A stretch of DNA of 64,000 bases from contig NC_092577.1 of the NCBI RefSeq assembly GCF_037975245.1, positions 8,903,013-8,967,012 of the forward strand, given 5' to 3'. Position numbers and translations under genes: made by a program. Under the pieces are notes generated by a model that did no database searches, was not told where the DNA came from, and was given only the letters and a program-made list of their open reading frames with translations. Source of the stretch: Apostichopus japonicus (lineage: Eukaryota > Echinodermata > Holothuroidea > Aspidochirotida > Stichopodidae). This document shows, piece after piece, positions 13,175 to 24,058 of the stretch. Each line of letters begins with the position of its first letter. Positions within the stretch are counted from its first letter, which is position 1.

Positions 13175-13775
13175 GTATAGCATAGAGTAAATTCACCATT
13201 CTGAACTGGTTACAAGGCAGAGCACAGTGTGTCATATGGCACACTACTAGTATGTATGGTGTGCACATTTTGTGAACGCTATGTAAATGCTTGAAAATAT
13301 CTATCTTTTATAAAAAGAATATATATGAAATGATAAAAAGTCAGGAAACCAACAAACACACTGGTTTTAATATTCAATATTTTCCGCCAATCTCCTATAG
13401 TGATGATGATTAAATGCATCGTTAATATATAACCAGAAGAATGAACACTAAGATAGCTGTTCGTATTGAGGTAACATGATACTGCTGTAATAGACACGAG
13501 CATTTATTATGTGCACATGAACAACTCAAATAATATCGATTCTAATCATGTGATTTCATAGAACGAATTATCATTTCGAAAACACCACGTTGTTAAAGAT
13601 CAGATGATGTAAATTGCTCGACAATTATCACAGGAACTTGGACAATGAAAAACTGCGATTATTTTGCCACATATCAGATATGAATATTCAGTAAACTTAA
13701 CTGCTGATTGATGATTATTCATATTAATCAATGAAAATACTATTAATAATCGTTCTACTTGTTCTTTCATTACAG
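13175..13775. other. NLR gene A intron 2
   Basis: A 601-base intron with donor GTATAG and acceptor CTTTCATTACAG. Nothing else recognised. Confidence 0.55.
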
Positions 13776-13985
13776 ATACCAGTTTCAAGTTTATATCTCT
13801 TTGAGTCTTTCCAGTCAGTAGATGTCTTTACCAGTCATATTGTTCTTAAATCTCAACTTCGTATTCCAATACTAGAGAACTTTGAGCAACTTTGGTTTGA
13901 GCAAAACGGACACGAAATGACAGAAATTGAGTTGGATGGAATACTCAGCTTTATAGCAAAGTATAAAAAAACTGAAAACAGTAAG
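13776..13985 (+). CDS. NLR gene A, leucine-rich exon
   Basis: An exon of 70 codons, starting IPVSSLYLFE and ending near ENSK. It aligns over all 70 residues with 63271-63479 (IPTSCVYLYR...): shared IP-S--YL start, the central SQLRIPILENFEQL versus SGLSLSILSSLQKL, and the closing E---GILSFI versus E-FAAILSYS. The hydrophobic spacing fits NLR leucine-rich repeat sequence. The acceptor is CATTACAG in phase 0, matching exon 2. Two donors are possible: GTAAGG at 13981 (phase 1) or GTAAAT at 13986 (phase 0). Neither joins the next exon in frame, whereas the homologous exon in gene B ends in phase 2, which does fit. A small deletion in the A-rich end of this copy would explain the mismatch. Confidence 0.75.
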
Positions 13986-14097
13986 GTAAATTATGAATCT
14001 TGAAGATCTTATTCATAACAAGTACATTGTGTCTGTCGCAGTTTGGCGAAGGGAACTCTCTTGGAGTGTTTCTCTTGAGGCTAAATAAAGACTGAGT

Positions 14098-15230
14098 GGA
14101 CCAGTGTAAAATGGAGTAGTAGATAAAGAAATACCGTAGATAAATGTATGTAGACCGGTGTAACATGGAGTAGTAGATAATGAAATGCCGTAGATAAATG
14201 TATGTAGACCGGTGTAACATGGAGTAGTAGATAAATAAATGACGTAGATAAATGTATGTAGACCGGTGTAACATGGAGTAGTAAATAAAGAAATGCCGTA
14301 GATAAATGTATGTAGGCCGGTGTAAAATGGAGGAGTAGATAAATAAATGCCGTAGATAAATGTATGTAGACCGGTGTAACATGGAGTAGTAGATAATGAA
14401 ATGCCGTAGATAAATGTATGTAGACCGGTGTTACATGGAGTAGTAGATAATGAAATGCCGTAGATAAATGTATGTAGACCGGTGTAACATGGAGTAGTAA
14501 ATAAAGAAATGCCGTAGATAAATGTATGTAGACCGGTGTAAAATGGAGTAGTAGATAAAGAAATGACGTAGATAAATGTATTTAGACCGGTGTAACACGG
14601 AGTAGTAGATAAATAAATGCCGTAGATAAATGTATGTAGGCCGGTGTAAAATGGAGGAGTAGATAAATAAATGCCGTAGATAAATGTATTTAGACCGGTG
14701 TAACACGGAGTAGTAGATAAACATATGCCGTAGATAAATGTATGTAGACCGGTGTAACATGGAGTAGAAGATAAAGAAATGCCGCAGATAAATGTATGTA
14801 GACCGGTGTAACATGGAGTAGTAGATAAAGAAATGACGCAGATAAATGTATGTAGACCGGTGTAACATGGAGTAGTAGATAAAGAAATGACGCAGATAAA
14901 TGTATGTAGACCGATGTAACATGGAGTAGTGGATAAAGAACTGCCGTAGATAAATGTATGTAGACCGGTGTAACATGGAGTAGTAGATAAAGAAATGACG
15001 CAGATAAATGTATGTAGACCGATGTAACATGGAGTAGTGGATAAAGAACTGCCGTAGATAAATGTATGTAGACCGGTGTAACATGGAGTAGTATATATAG
15101 AAATGACGTAGATACATGTATGTAGACCGGTGTAACATGGAGTAGTAGATAAACATATGCCGTAGATAAATGTATGTAGGCCGGTGTAAAATGGAGGAGT
15201 ACATAAACATATGCCGTAGATATATTTATC
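14098..15230. repeat. 54-bp minisatellite, about 21 copies, in NLR gene A intron 3
   Basis: The unit contains GGAGTAGTAGATAAAGAAAT, GCCGTAGATAAATGTATG and TAGACCGGTGTAACAT. The period is 54 bases with about 5-10% divergence. Because 54 is divisible by three, the minus strand stays open through most of the array as repeats of an 18-residue unit (MLHRSTYIYLRHFFIYYS). There is no start context, splice structure or family match, so I treat those frames as artefacts. Confidence 0.95.
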
Positions 15231-16229
15231 TTATTTCAAGTGGTTCTTCGAGTAAGCTTTCTTAGTTCATCATAAATAAAAGCAGCTGTGGAAGTGAGTA
15301 GTAAGAGTACAACGACAGGACAGCACCGCAGTCGTGTTTACCAGTATAGATAACTTTGTATCCAAAATCATTTTGTTCAAGAATGACACTGTATGACTCC
15401 TGTCTGTTGGTGTGAAAAAAAAGGTTTTAAAAGAATGTGCAATGCCAGATTGCGATTTACTGACGTAGTTATGTCAAAATTGCTGATTACAATACTTATT
15501 GACTTCGGGGCATTTGTAAAGTATACGAATGCTACCACTTCCCTATATGCGCTCTTCTCTCGTTAGTGGTAGTGATGACATCACTTCCGGTAGTTCATAC
15601 CCCAGTCCTCTAAAAGATTATCATACTCTTTTTGAGGGGTAAGTTACCGCCAGGATCATAGGCAAAAAGGGACCGTAGCCCCCCCCCCCTCCACCTCCAA
15701 AAAAAAAAAAAAAAAAGACAAGAAGACATTGCAATATGCTGATATTGTTTTAAGAACTGCCAACCCACAAAACTATACTGCAATCATATTTTTGATGGGA
15801 ATCATTGGTTACGTTCAAAACGCAGCTACTGTTAATTAGACTAACGTTCTAAGCTTGCCTGATTATAACCTGACATTAATGTTGCGGAGTTTTGACACAG
15901 TTCGCATTCCATGCTTTCCTTCTCTGTCAAAGGTGAAAGGGGTTTCACCAGTACTCCCTGCATATTGTTTTCATGTAATCGTTACAAGCCACCCCCCCCC
16001 CCATTTAAATTGGGTTCCTACGCCCATGGTCAGGAACCACTCTACTGGGCTGATGTAATATTTTGTAAATGTTCGTTCATACAGAGGCCCTGGTACAAAC
16101 CTGTACTGAAGACCCTGGATTCAATGGCAATAGTTGTTGGTAATCCCCAAGTTTAATAAACAACAATTTAAATCGCAGGAAATTTAGAATTAAATCATTG
16201 TTCTATTTTCGATGTTTTTATCTCCACAG
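15231..16229. other. Rest of NLR gene A intron 3
   Basis: No exon recognised. It includes a C-run followed by an A-run at about 15679-15715 and another C-run at 15993-16002. The acceptor TCTCCACAG precedes exon 4. Confidence 0.5.
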
Positions 16230-16306
16230 ATTTAACTATTCGTTGTTACCCGTCGGATTTCATCGTCGTGCAACATTGACGTCACTAAATGAAAATAATG
16301 TTGAAG
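16230..16306 (+). CDS. NLR gene A, exon 4
   Basis: A 77-base exon: one base completing a codon, 25 codons (FNYSLLPVGFHRRATLTSLN onwards to NNVE) and one trailing base. The acceptor is TCTCCACAG and the donor GTAAGG. Its phase-1 end matches exon 5 exactly. The phase-2 start matches the ending phase of the homologous leucine-rich exon at 63479 but not exon 3 of this gene. Consistent phases in exons 4-7 are the main evidence; the sequence alone is not diagnostic. Confidence 0.6.
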
Positions 16307-16590
16307 GTAAGGGATGAAATCATGAAAAATAATACTTATCTGAATATAACTTTTAAAATAACAACAGACTCAGTTTTAAAATACTTGTTACATTGACACT
16401 GGTAACAAACGTGTAGATTTTCATTTGTAAAATATTGTTTGCATTAACAATGACTAGCATCCCTCTAATTATTTAACACCCTTTAAGAAATCTACATGGA
16501 ATGAAATACGTAAAACAATTGATTAGTGTATATATAGCAATGATTGGGGTATCTAGTGATTAATGTTTACTAAATCATGACAGGTAGGTG

Positions 16591-16637
16591 TGACGTCATT
16601 GGGCTTTGTATGACGTCATATACTTGGTATGATGTCA
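16591..16637. promoter_or_regulatory. Cluster of three CRE/ATF-like sites in intron 4
   Basis: Two perfect TGACGTCA palindromes (16591-16598 and 16611-16618) and a one-mismatch TGATGTCA (16630-16637) lie at 19-20-base spacing, about two helical turns. This is the cAMP-response/ATF-bZIP consensus. Function is unproven and a short tandem duplication is an alternative explanation. Confidence 0.35.
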
Positions 16638-16738
16638 CCTGCAATTTTACGACTAAAGTTTTGTGCTTAAGATTTAAACGATGGTCCTTAGAAAATAAGT
16701 TATTCTTCTAAATTTAAGACATTTCCATCTCTTTTCAG

Positions 16739-16797
16739 TTTTATGGTATCCATCAGAAGTTTGGTATCGTTTGAATCTCAACTCTGGTACTTGGCAG
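16739..16797 (+). CDS. NLR gene A, exon 5
   Basis: A 59-base exon: two bases, then LWYPSEVWYRLNLNSGTWQ. The acceptor is CTCTTTTCAG and the donor CAG/GTATGG. The two leading bases join the G left by exon 4 to give GTT (V), and the exon ends in phase 0. The alternative frames contain stops or break the phase pattern, so this reading is preferred. It forms part of the C-terminal tail after the leucine-rich segment. Confidence 0.62.
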
Positions 16798-17118
16798 GTA
16801 TGGATCAGTTTACATAATAAAAAAATATCAACGTGACTTATTTTATGATTCATGAATTATTTTCATCATTTTGTAAAAGAACAGTACATCATTATTTCTG
16901 CTATGTCAAATTTCTCTCTGTCAGAATTTCCTTGGTAGATTTCTTTCCGATTCATATTGCGTTGATTTTTCTAGATTTTAAACACTTCTTTAGGTTGACA
17001 TCTACGCACCAGTGTAAATAGAAATATTAGTTAGTGTTCAAGTGTACCCGTATGAAGATATAGTTAGCTTTACGCCCGGCTGTAATGATCTTGTTTGATA
17101 TATATATTTTTTTTCCAG

Positions 17119-17166
17119 CACAAAATCGGCAAAACTGATCTCACTGAAGAAGACTACATTAGAGTG
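17119..17166 (+). CDS. NLR gene A, exon 6
   Basis: A 48-base, 16-codon exon (HKIGKTDLTEEDYIRV) with acceptor TTTTTTTTCCAG and a strong donor GTGAGT. Both ends are phase 0, matching exons 5 and 7. Confidence 0.62.
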
Positions 17167-17320
17167 GTGAGTTCAGTTTACAAGTCATAGATTTATTTTC
17201 TTGCCTATGCTCTGATGTGATGATGTGATTTACTTATAGTATTTTTCAATATTCATGAGCAGGTTTGAGTTAGCCAGAAATTAGTACGATACTTTGTCAG
17301 GTCTCCTTTATGTTTTTCCT

Positions 17321-17749
17321 TACCTAACCCTGTCACTGACCCCATCGCTAACCTATTAATTAACCCTGTCTCTGACCCTATCACTTACCTACGCACTAAC
17401 CCTGTAGCTGACCCCATCACTTACCTATTCACTAACCCTGTTACTGACCCCATCACATACCTATTCACTAACCCTGTCACTGACCCCATCACTTTCCTAT
17501 TCACTTACCCTGTCACTGACCCCATCACATATCCTATTTACTAACCCTGTCACCCTCCCCATCACTTACATATTCACTGACTCTATCACTTACCTATTCA
17601 CGAAACCTGTCACTGACCGCATCACATACCTATTCCCTAAACCTGTCACTGACCCCATCACTTATCTATTTACTAACTCTATTATTGACCCCATCACTTA
17701 CCTATTCACTAACCATGTAACTGACCCCATCACTTACATATTTACTAAA
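17321..17749. repeat. 36-bp minisatellite, about 12 copies, in intron 6
   Basis: The unit is approximately CCCTGTCACTGACCCCATCA followed by CTTACCTATTCACTAA, period 36. Copies differ by a few substitutions. The array lies between exons 6 and 7 of NLR gene A. Confidence 0.93.
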
Positions 17750-18265
17750 TGAACGTCACCGTCTCACGTTCTGTAATTGATGTGCTTAGTCAACGCTTGG
17801 AGGTCATATTATCAAATATTTGTAACTTCAAATCATTGACTCCGATCTCAAGTGCCGACCCAGGAGAGGGCGTCTTCCCCTTTCCCTTTTCAACCGACAA
17901 ATAAGTGGTTGCTTTTAGACTTAACTATCTGACCTCCTATAGAATCTAATTTGCCTCAGAATGGACCATTTGACGTAAACAAAAAGTATCTGGGTTAGAA
18001 CCCCAGGCACCTTATATTGGATTTTTTTTTCACCGATCACATGTTGGTCATTTTGCATGTAAGTTTAGGTAATAACTTTACGCTGTAGATTTCATAATTA
18101 CTTACGCGTGCAGACTTTATAGCAGAAGAAAAAGTTGGTTTACAGCTTGTAAGAAGTGTCCCATTCTGGTTCAAATTTCTTTAAATATGAATTACATCAA
18201 AGTTAACGCGAACACTCTCCTATTATACTCTCCTGCAATAATTTATTTTCTTTCTCTATTCCTAG
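17750..18265. other. Rest of NLR gene A intron 6
   Basis: No exon recognised. It ends with the pyrimidine-rich acceptor TTTCTCTATTCCTAG. Confidence 0.5.
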
Positions 18266-18295
18266 GTTTCCAGCTTCCATGATATAAACGTCTAA
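18266..18295 (+). CDS. NLR gene A, terminal exon with stop
   Basis: Nine codons (VSSFHDINV) and TAA follow a good acceptor, in the phase-0 frame left by exon 6. The tail therefore ends EEDYIRV-VSSFHDINV. A short terminal exon is unusual but the splice site and phase fit. Confidence 0.5.
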   Translation, partial: VSSFHDINV

Positions 18296-20627
18296 TATCA
18301 GCTACGTAACTCCTGTATTGAGGGTGTCCCATCACCCTACGGTCAACATTAAATCAATCTGAAGATTTCAATGCATTGCTCCAACTGCATAGTATAAAAG
18401 TTATCATTTCTCTAAGTGGCATTAGCCGTTTGCCAAAATGAAATTTGGGTAATAGTCAAATGTTGTACATTTCTATATTTGACATAGTATGGTCAAGCAA
18501 ATCTCAGTGTAAGATGTTAGAATGCATTTTAGAAGATCGCAAATCAACAATGTTATAAGATATAATAGAACAATGGTGTCAGATTGTTCATGGGTTTGTG
18601 TGTGCGTGGGTGGGGTGGAGATTGATTGGGGTAGGTTAACGGAGAAATTAATGATATACTCAATACATATTACAATATCAAGTACAACCAAAGAAAGACA
18701 AGTGTTTTTCTAACCAGTACTTAGTACTTACATGTTTCTGTAGGACTGTGAACTACATGAACCATACGTACTGTTACAGGTATTGTGAAATCAAGTGTAT
18801 TCGGATGGAACGTTGAGTTATATACTTTACTGTGTTAGGTCGCTTGAGTTATATAATTAACTGTGTTAGGTCGCTTGAGTTAAATACTTTACTGTGTTTG
18901 GTCGATTTACAATGCTGGTAGCTCTTATGATGATTTAGTATTTTACTAGAAGTAATTCTAGTTTGTTTTCTCTCTTCTAATAAAATTCCACGATCCCACA
19001 AATACTATCATGAACCAAAAAGTATCTTTACAAAGCGCCCACAAGTTGACATACTATGTCATGGGGATTATGAAGATTATGTAAATATCGAATGAATATT
19101 AATCTTACGTTATCAATTCTTTCAATAAAACCACCCTCCTTAGGGATCAGGGTCATATAAGCTGAATGAAGTCTAATTCAATACCCTGGTGAGTAAATGA
19201 CAGCACAAAGTTCACAAAACTTGTTGTTGACATTGAGTAAATATATCTTTATTGCTTAATATGAGAGGAGAAGATATGGTGAGTCGGTTATAAATAAGTC
19301 AGCCATAAAGATTAACCAATCAGCGACAAGCAGATTTGAAATGGTCGTTGATGATAATATTTACCTGATACATTGATCAAATAAGTCACCCTCGGCACGT
19401 TTACTTATGGAAAAAACCGTAATTTGGTACCTGGTACAAGACACGTATCTGAAACGGGTGGGAGGGGTAGTAACAGGTAGTTATTTGCACAACCTTGCGT
19501 GTATACCAAATAATACACCTCATTTATATTCAAATAACTATGCCTCAGACTACCACATACCACGTCTAAAATGTTATTTTTCTGGGAAGCCTTTTCCAAA
19601 TCCTGAATTCATTCGGGCCGATGGACAGCAGAAGATGCAATATAATTTCAATACTTCAAAGCTATCCTTCACACATATCACTTGTAATTACCATAAAAGG
19701 GATCAGTATTGGCTCTAAATATGAGAAATCGAAAAAAGGTCACTCATGTCCATTTTGCATAGCTCTGCTACCCTAACATCAATCCCCTATTTGACACATG
19801 ATAATGTCTATTTAGTCAATTATTACTGTCTTGACAGGCAAGTTGAGTACTTTCGAAAACATGTATTGACTTTAAACTATTGACATGCTTCCGTTCATTA
19901 AAATCCTGTTCAGAATAAAAGAGAAAAGTTCAAATAGTTTTGGAGGCTGGAACTGGACTGATCTGCTTCACAAATCTAGAAGTGTGTCTAGCTTGATCGA
20001 CTGTGATTTTATTTTCAATATCAAGTAAATATTCAGTTCTATAGTCCCATTGTAAAGTGTATATCATGAGTTATTGTTACACGTCATTACTGATATCATA
20101 TTACTACCCTATGTTTTGCAAACAGTGATTTATTGTAACATATTGACATGAGCAACGTCACTCATACGTTATTACCGGAGATTTCTTATATCGCTTCTGC
20201 GCTCGATATCTTTCTGCGTAGCAGCAACGCTTTTGCTTTACTAGAAATAACTTACTTCCAAAACAAATATAATGTGTGTGTGTTATCTACAAATATATCG
20301 CGCTAAAATCGATATCCGTATTCATTACACCCATTCTTTTAACATATATTGTTTCCCTCTACGCTAGTTACTAAGCGACTCAATTGAATATAGGTGGCAA
20401 CGTGTAGTTTGCAAACTACGTTTATGTCAAACTATAACGTAAACGAATTTACACAAAACTGTGTTTCATCGACATGGCAAATTGTTTATCACAGCATGAA
20501 CACAAGTTCTGGACGAATAGAAATGGAATAAAAAGGATATGATACATAAAATAACAATTTAAAGTTGGAAGTACGTTGTGACTAATTCGAAATGTGTCAA
20601 GTTTCTACATCTGCTGTAAATCTTTAT
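18296..20627. other. 3' flank of NLR gene A and intergenic region
   Basis: Untranslated or intergenic. An AATAAA polyadenylation signal lies at 18979-18984 and another near 19124. A 103-codon plus-strand frame at 19405-19718 has no recognisable feature and overlaps an antisense frame, so it is not called a gene. Confidence 0.4.
18811..18902. repeat. 30-bp tandem repeat, three copies
   Basis: Units begin at 18811, 18841 and 18871 with CGCTTGAGTTA or CGTTGAGTTA and end CTGTGTTAGGT. Confidence 0.85.
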
Positions 20628-20955
20628 TTAATAGAGGGCACTCGAAATTATCCGTAGATCAGTCTCTTCGCGGAAGTTCTTTCGGAAATACTTCCGTGGC
20701 TCCTTAAATCTTAGCTTTTCGTTGTTGGTGGTGAATTTTTCTTCCGCCGAGATTAAACTGATGAGTGCGGTTAAGAGCATTAAAACTGCTGTAATTGGTA
20801 AAAATAATCTGATAGTGTCATATATACACGAACCAGCTTTAGGAGAGAACAGATCATCATTATTTGATTCCAGATTCCATAGAGTCAGCTCGGGCAAACA
20901 CAGAAACTAGGCTGAAAGTGATCAGTAAACACGGTACTTGGCCCTGGTTTTTCAT
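20628..20955 (-). pseudogene. Small signal-peptide/membrane protein ORF, frameshifted
   Basis: On the minus strand an ATG at 20955 opens a 31-codon frame with a classic signal peptide. It has a short basic start (MKNQGQ), a hydrophobic core (VPCLLITFSLVSVF) and a small-residue ARA cleavage region before DSME. It stops at 20860. In a different frame, open from 20897 to 20628, follows a segment with SCIYDTIRLFLPITAVLMLL and TALISLIS (a membrane helix). A basic, charged tail follows (KFTTNNEKLRFKEPRKYFRK) and a stop comes after SALY. Joined by one indel at about 20860-20890, these would make a type-I single-pass protein of about 110 residues. I do not recognise a family. It may be a pseudogene, an assembly indel or coincidence. 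Confidence 0.35.
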
Positions 20956-21559
20956 GTTTTTTTTTTTTTTTTTTGGGGGGGGGGGGAATTGGTAACACCA
21001 GTTTCCACTTTAGTTATCTTAGTGAATGTGTCGGCTTGGGAAAGGGGACTTACGTAGAGGTAGTACCCCCTCGAAATGTTTCGAAATGATGTTATACAGG
21101 AGAAGACAATGATCAAAGTCATTCACTTTCATTTCTACGCCTCTGCGTCGTCATACAAATTCACTCTGCGTGTTCGTAGGCTTTTGAGTGTTGTGCATTT
21201 ACGACATCGTGTTATTTTAAAGCATAGTATTGTACACTGTACAGATAACGCACGTTAGGACCGACAGTCTAAACTCTATTAGGACCTATATGACAGCACC
21301 CTCGGATAGGACGCTGGAGAGGCCGACTGAAATCAAAATGACTCCATCAAATATCGAACGACTTTATTCTGTGAGTTCATTACATGGCGTGCAGAACTTC
21401 AGTTTATCATTCCTCGCGAGACAATAACAATCAACATATATATTTAATCTGAAAATGTTTCATCAACTTGATCCTTCAAAATGCTATATTTATTCTAACA
21501 ATATCCATCACTTTACCATAACCAAGTTAATCGTGTGCTGCTATTAACCTAATTGAAGG
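20956..21559. other. Homopolymer tract and flank
   Basis: A T-run (about 20957-20974) is followed directly by a G-run (about 20975-20986), a composition often seen at insertion edges of repeats. No gene is visible in the remainder. Confidence 0.5.
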
Positions 21560-21960
<401 letters not shown>

Positions 21961-23454
21961 TATATGTTTATGAGAAATGAATATCATAAAGAATCAATAA
22001 CTCTAAGAGAATCTGAATCAGCCAATGAGAACACGTGGATAAATTAAATGATAACGGAAATTACTTCTGTTTTCATCTTTTCTAATAAAAACGAACGAAC
22101 TCATAATCTGCCTATTTTGGAATGTTTATTGGGGAACCACGTGACCTATTCCTGTGCATTGTCTCCTTATACAGGCATCGAAGATGGTTCAGTTCAGAAG
22201 GGAGGAGGGGCAGATATTGAAAGGAGTGGGACATATAACAACTTATTGCTCAGATTATGTCTAAGATAATAATAAGGAAAGGGTGACAGGCATTTGGTCA
22301 GTGGGACATGTGACATTTATTTAAAGGGAAACAGCGCCAACATCTTGTAGAGAAAATAATCTCTGTGGATATCGTACCACAAATTTCAGTAAAAATGGTC
22401 TTAGAACAAAAGAGTACTTTTCAATCATTTTCTTTTGTTTTTAACTACAATGGCACTTTAATATTACAACAATTTAAAGGGTACTTTTCATTACAAAAAA
22501 GAGAATTTCTTATAATAGGAACCAATCTCAACGTTACCCTGGTTGCATCGATGAGCAGACGAAGTCAATGACATAATAAGATTCACAATACTGGTTGCTG
22601 TTACTGTGTGATGTAAATAATCTTCGGTACGATCAATATGAAAAAGAGATATGCTAAGTAATGTAAATACTGCAGGGAAAATAAGCAAATCACACGCAAG
22701 CAGAGTAGGTTGAGGCTCTTAAAAAATTAACATACAATTAAGACCAATAATCCAATTCACTGAAAATGTATAATAACAGAGTATGTGTATCGATGTGCAT
22801 AACAAGATATAAAGGACTGAACATTCCACAGCTTTCCCTTACACATTTCAATTATGGCGGTTATTACAATAACAATTTGACACCATTGGCAAGAAAAGTA
22901 TATTTGATGGTCATCCATATACAACTTTTACACTTGGATTCAACTACATCATTCAAACATGTCTCCTCTGTGACACATCCTATCTACTTAAGCAGCCCAT
23001 TATCAGCGTCTGCATACCGTGATTGTGTACTTGAGCAAATTATCAGTCACTCCATAAACCATATAACTTATTTGCATATTGGACGTTTGCAATAAGGGGG
23101 AGGGGAATAAAGTAGTAAGAAATATAGAAATATCTCAAATTGCTAAAGCTTCCGGGGTTTCGTCCCCTGCACCTTACTTGGGCTTTCAAATACATATTAG
23201 TAAAACGGAATTCCTCATTGAAATGTATTTATTTTGCTGCAATAAAATGACTATCAGGGAACATTAAATATCTAACAGTGAAACTGGTGCAGCTGAAGTC
23301 CCAGTGAGACCCGCTAGGGCTTTGAATACATTCGGGTGAAATTTAATTCCTCTCTCTGGATGTGTTGTCTTGCTTAAAACTCGATACGAGTTTCGGCGTA
23401 TCCAGAATGGCTAGGGACAGGGAAATGCCCCCCTCTCCCACACGCAAACATTTT
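21961..23454. other. Gene-free stretch
   Basis: No exon, RNA gene or mobile element recognised. Several frames of 60-110 codons have no motif and overlap each other on both strands. Confidence 0.4.
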
Positions 23455-23690
23455 AGGGGACGCAACCGGGGTTGGCAAAAAGCAAAATCGACAAACGAAA
23501 TGTAACTAGCCATAGCATATGTGATACTGGATAGGCTGAATGTGTTGTTAGTATGGTGTGGTCTGCTTCTCATCAGGTTTTCCCTCATTAGCCACACTAT
23601 GCATAGATCGAGATTTCACTGAACAAGATACATTTCCTTCAGTAATTGACACTTCTAAACACAGTTACCTGCGTCATGTGGTACCGGCTT
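23455..23690. repeat. Dispersed repeat copy 2
   Basis: Same family and orientation as 21560-21960: GGGGTTGGCAAAAAGC, CAAACGAAATG, CTCATCAGG, CCCTCATTAGCC, TTCAGTAATTGACACTT and CCTGCGTCATG line up in order. This copy lacks the TA expansion. Confidence 0.7.
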
Positions 23691-24050
23691 GTCGTCTCTA
23701 ATATATAAATAACATCTCATTTGAGTCACTGATATATGGATACCTGCGTATAAATGCTGCTTACATACGTACATTGTATACTTAAAATGTTTTTCTTCGT
23801 TATTATATAACGTACCATGGGCACAGGCTGGGTGTCTCACAATCATATATCGGGCAAGGGAGAAATATGTGGGGCTATAAAAATATGGGATATGTGACCA
23901 GTGCAAAGAGGGCACCCGGTAGCGAGCTTTTTTTTTTCAAACAGGTGTGCAATTATGTGTAAATAGTCTATCATGATTGGTCGGAAAAGTTACGTCATCA
24001 CCATTGTAATCTTCACTTTGAGGTTAACAAAATGTATTCGTTGCAACAAA
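23691..24050. other. Flank of nested transposons
   Basis: No gene recognised. Confidence 0.4.
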
Positions 24051-24058
24051 GATATACC

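Larger units (their letters stand above)
8920..18295 (+). pseudogene. NLR gene A: seven-exon NACHT/LRR receptor, probably broken
   Basis: Reconstructed gene model: 8920-8944, 11661-13174, 13776-13985, 16230-16306, 16739-16797, 17119-17166, 18266-18295. NLR proteins are intracellular innate-immune sensors that use a NACHT NTPase for nucleotide-dependent oligomerisation and C-terminal repeats for sensing. Every exon after the first has a polypyrimidine-AG acceptor, and all six donors start with GT. Phases agree at exon 1/2 (phase 1), 2/3 (0), 4/5 (1), 5/6 (0) and 6/7 (0). Exon 3 ends in phase 0 or 1, whereas exon 4 needs phase 2. With two further frameshifts in exon 2, this copy is most likely a pseudogene; indel errors in the assembly are the alternative. 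Unlike many echinoderm NLRs, there is no visible Death, DED or CARD domain before the NACHT. A canonical AATAAA lies at 18979-18984, 684 bases after the stop. Confidence 0.75.

Noticed and set aside
14431-15210. 259-codon minus-strand frame
   Set aside because: It is the antisense reading of the 54-bp intronic minisatellite and matches no protein pattern.
19405-19718. 103-codon plus-strand frame after NLR gene A
   Set aside because: It overlaps an antisense frame, has no domain and shows no exon boundaries.
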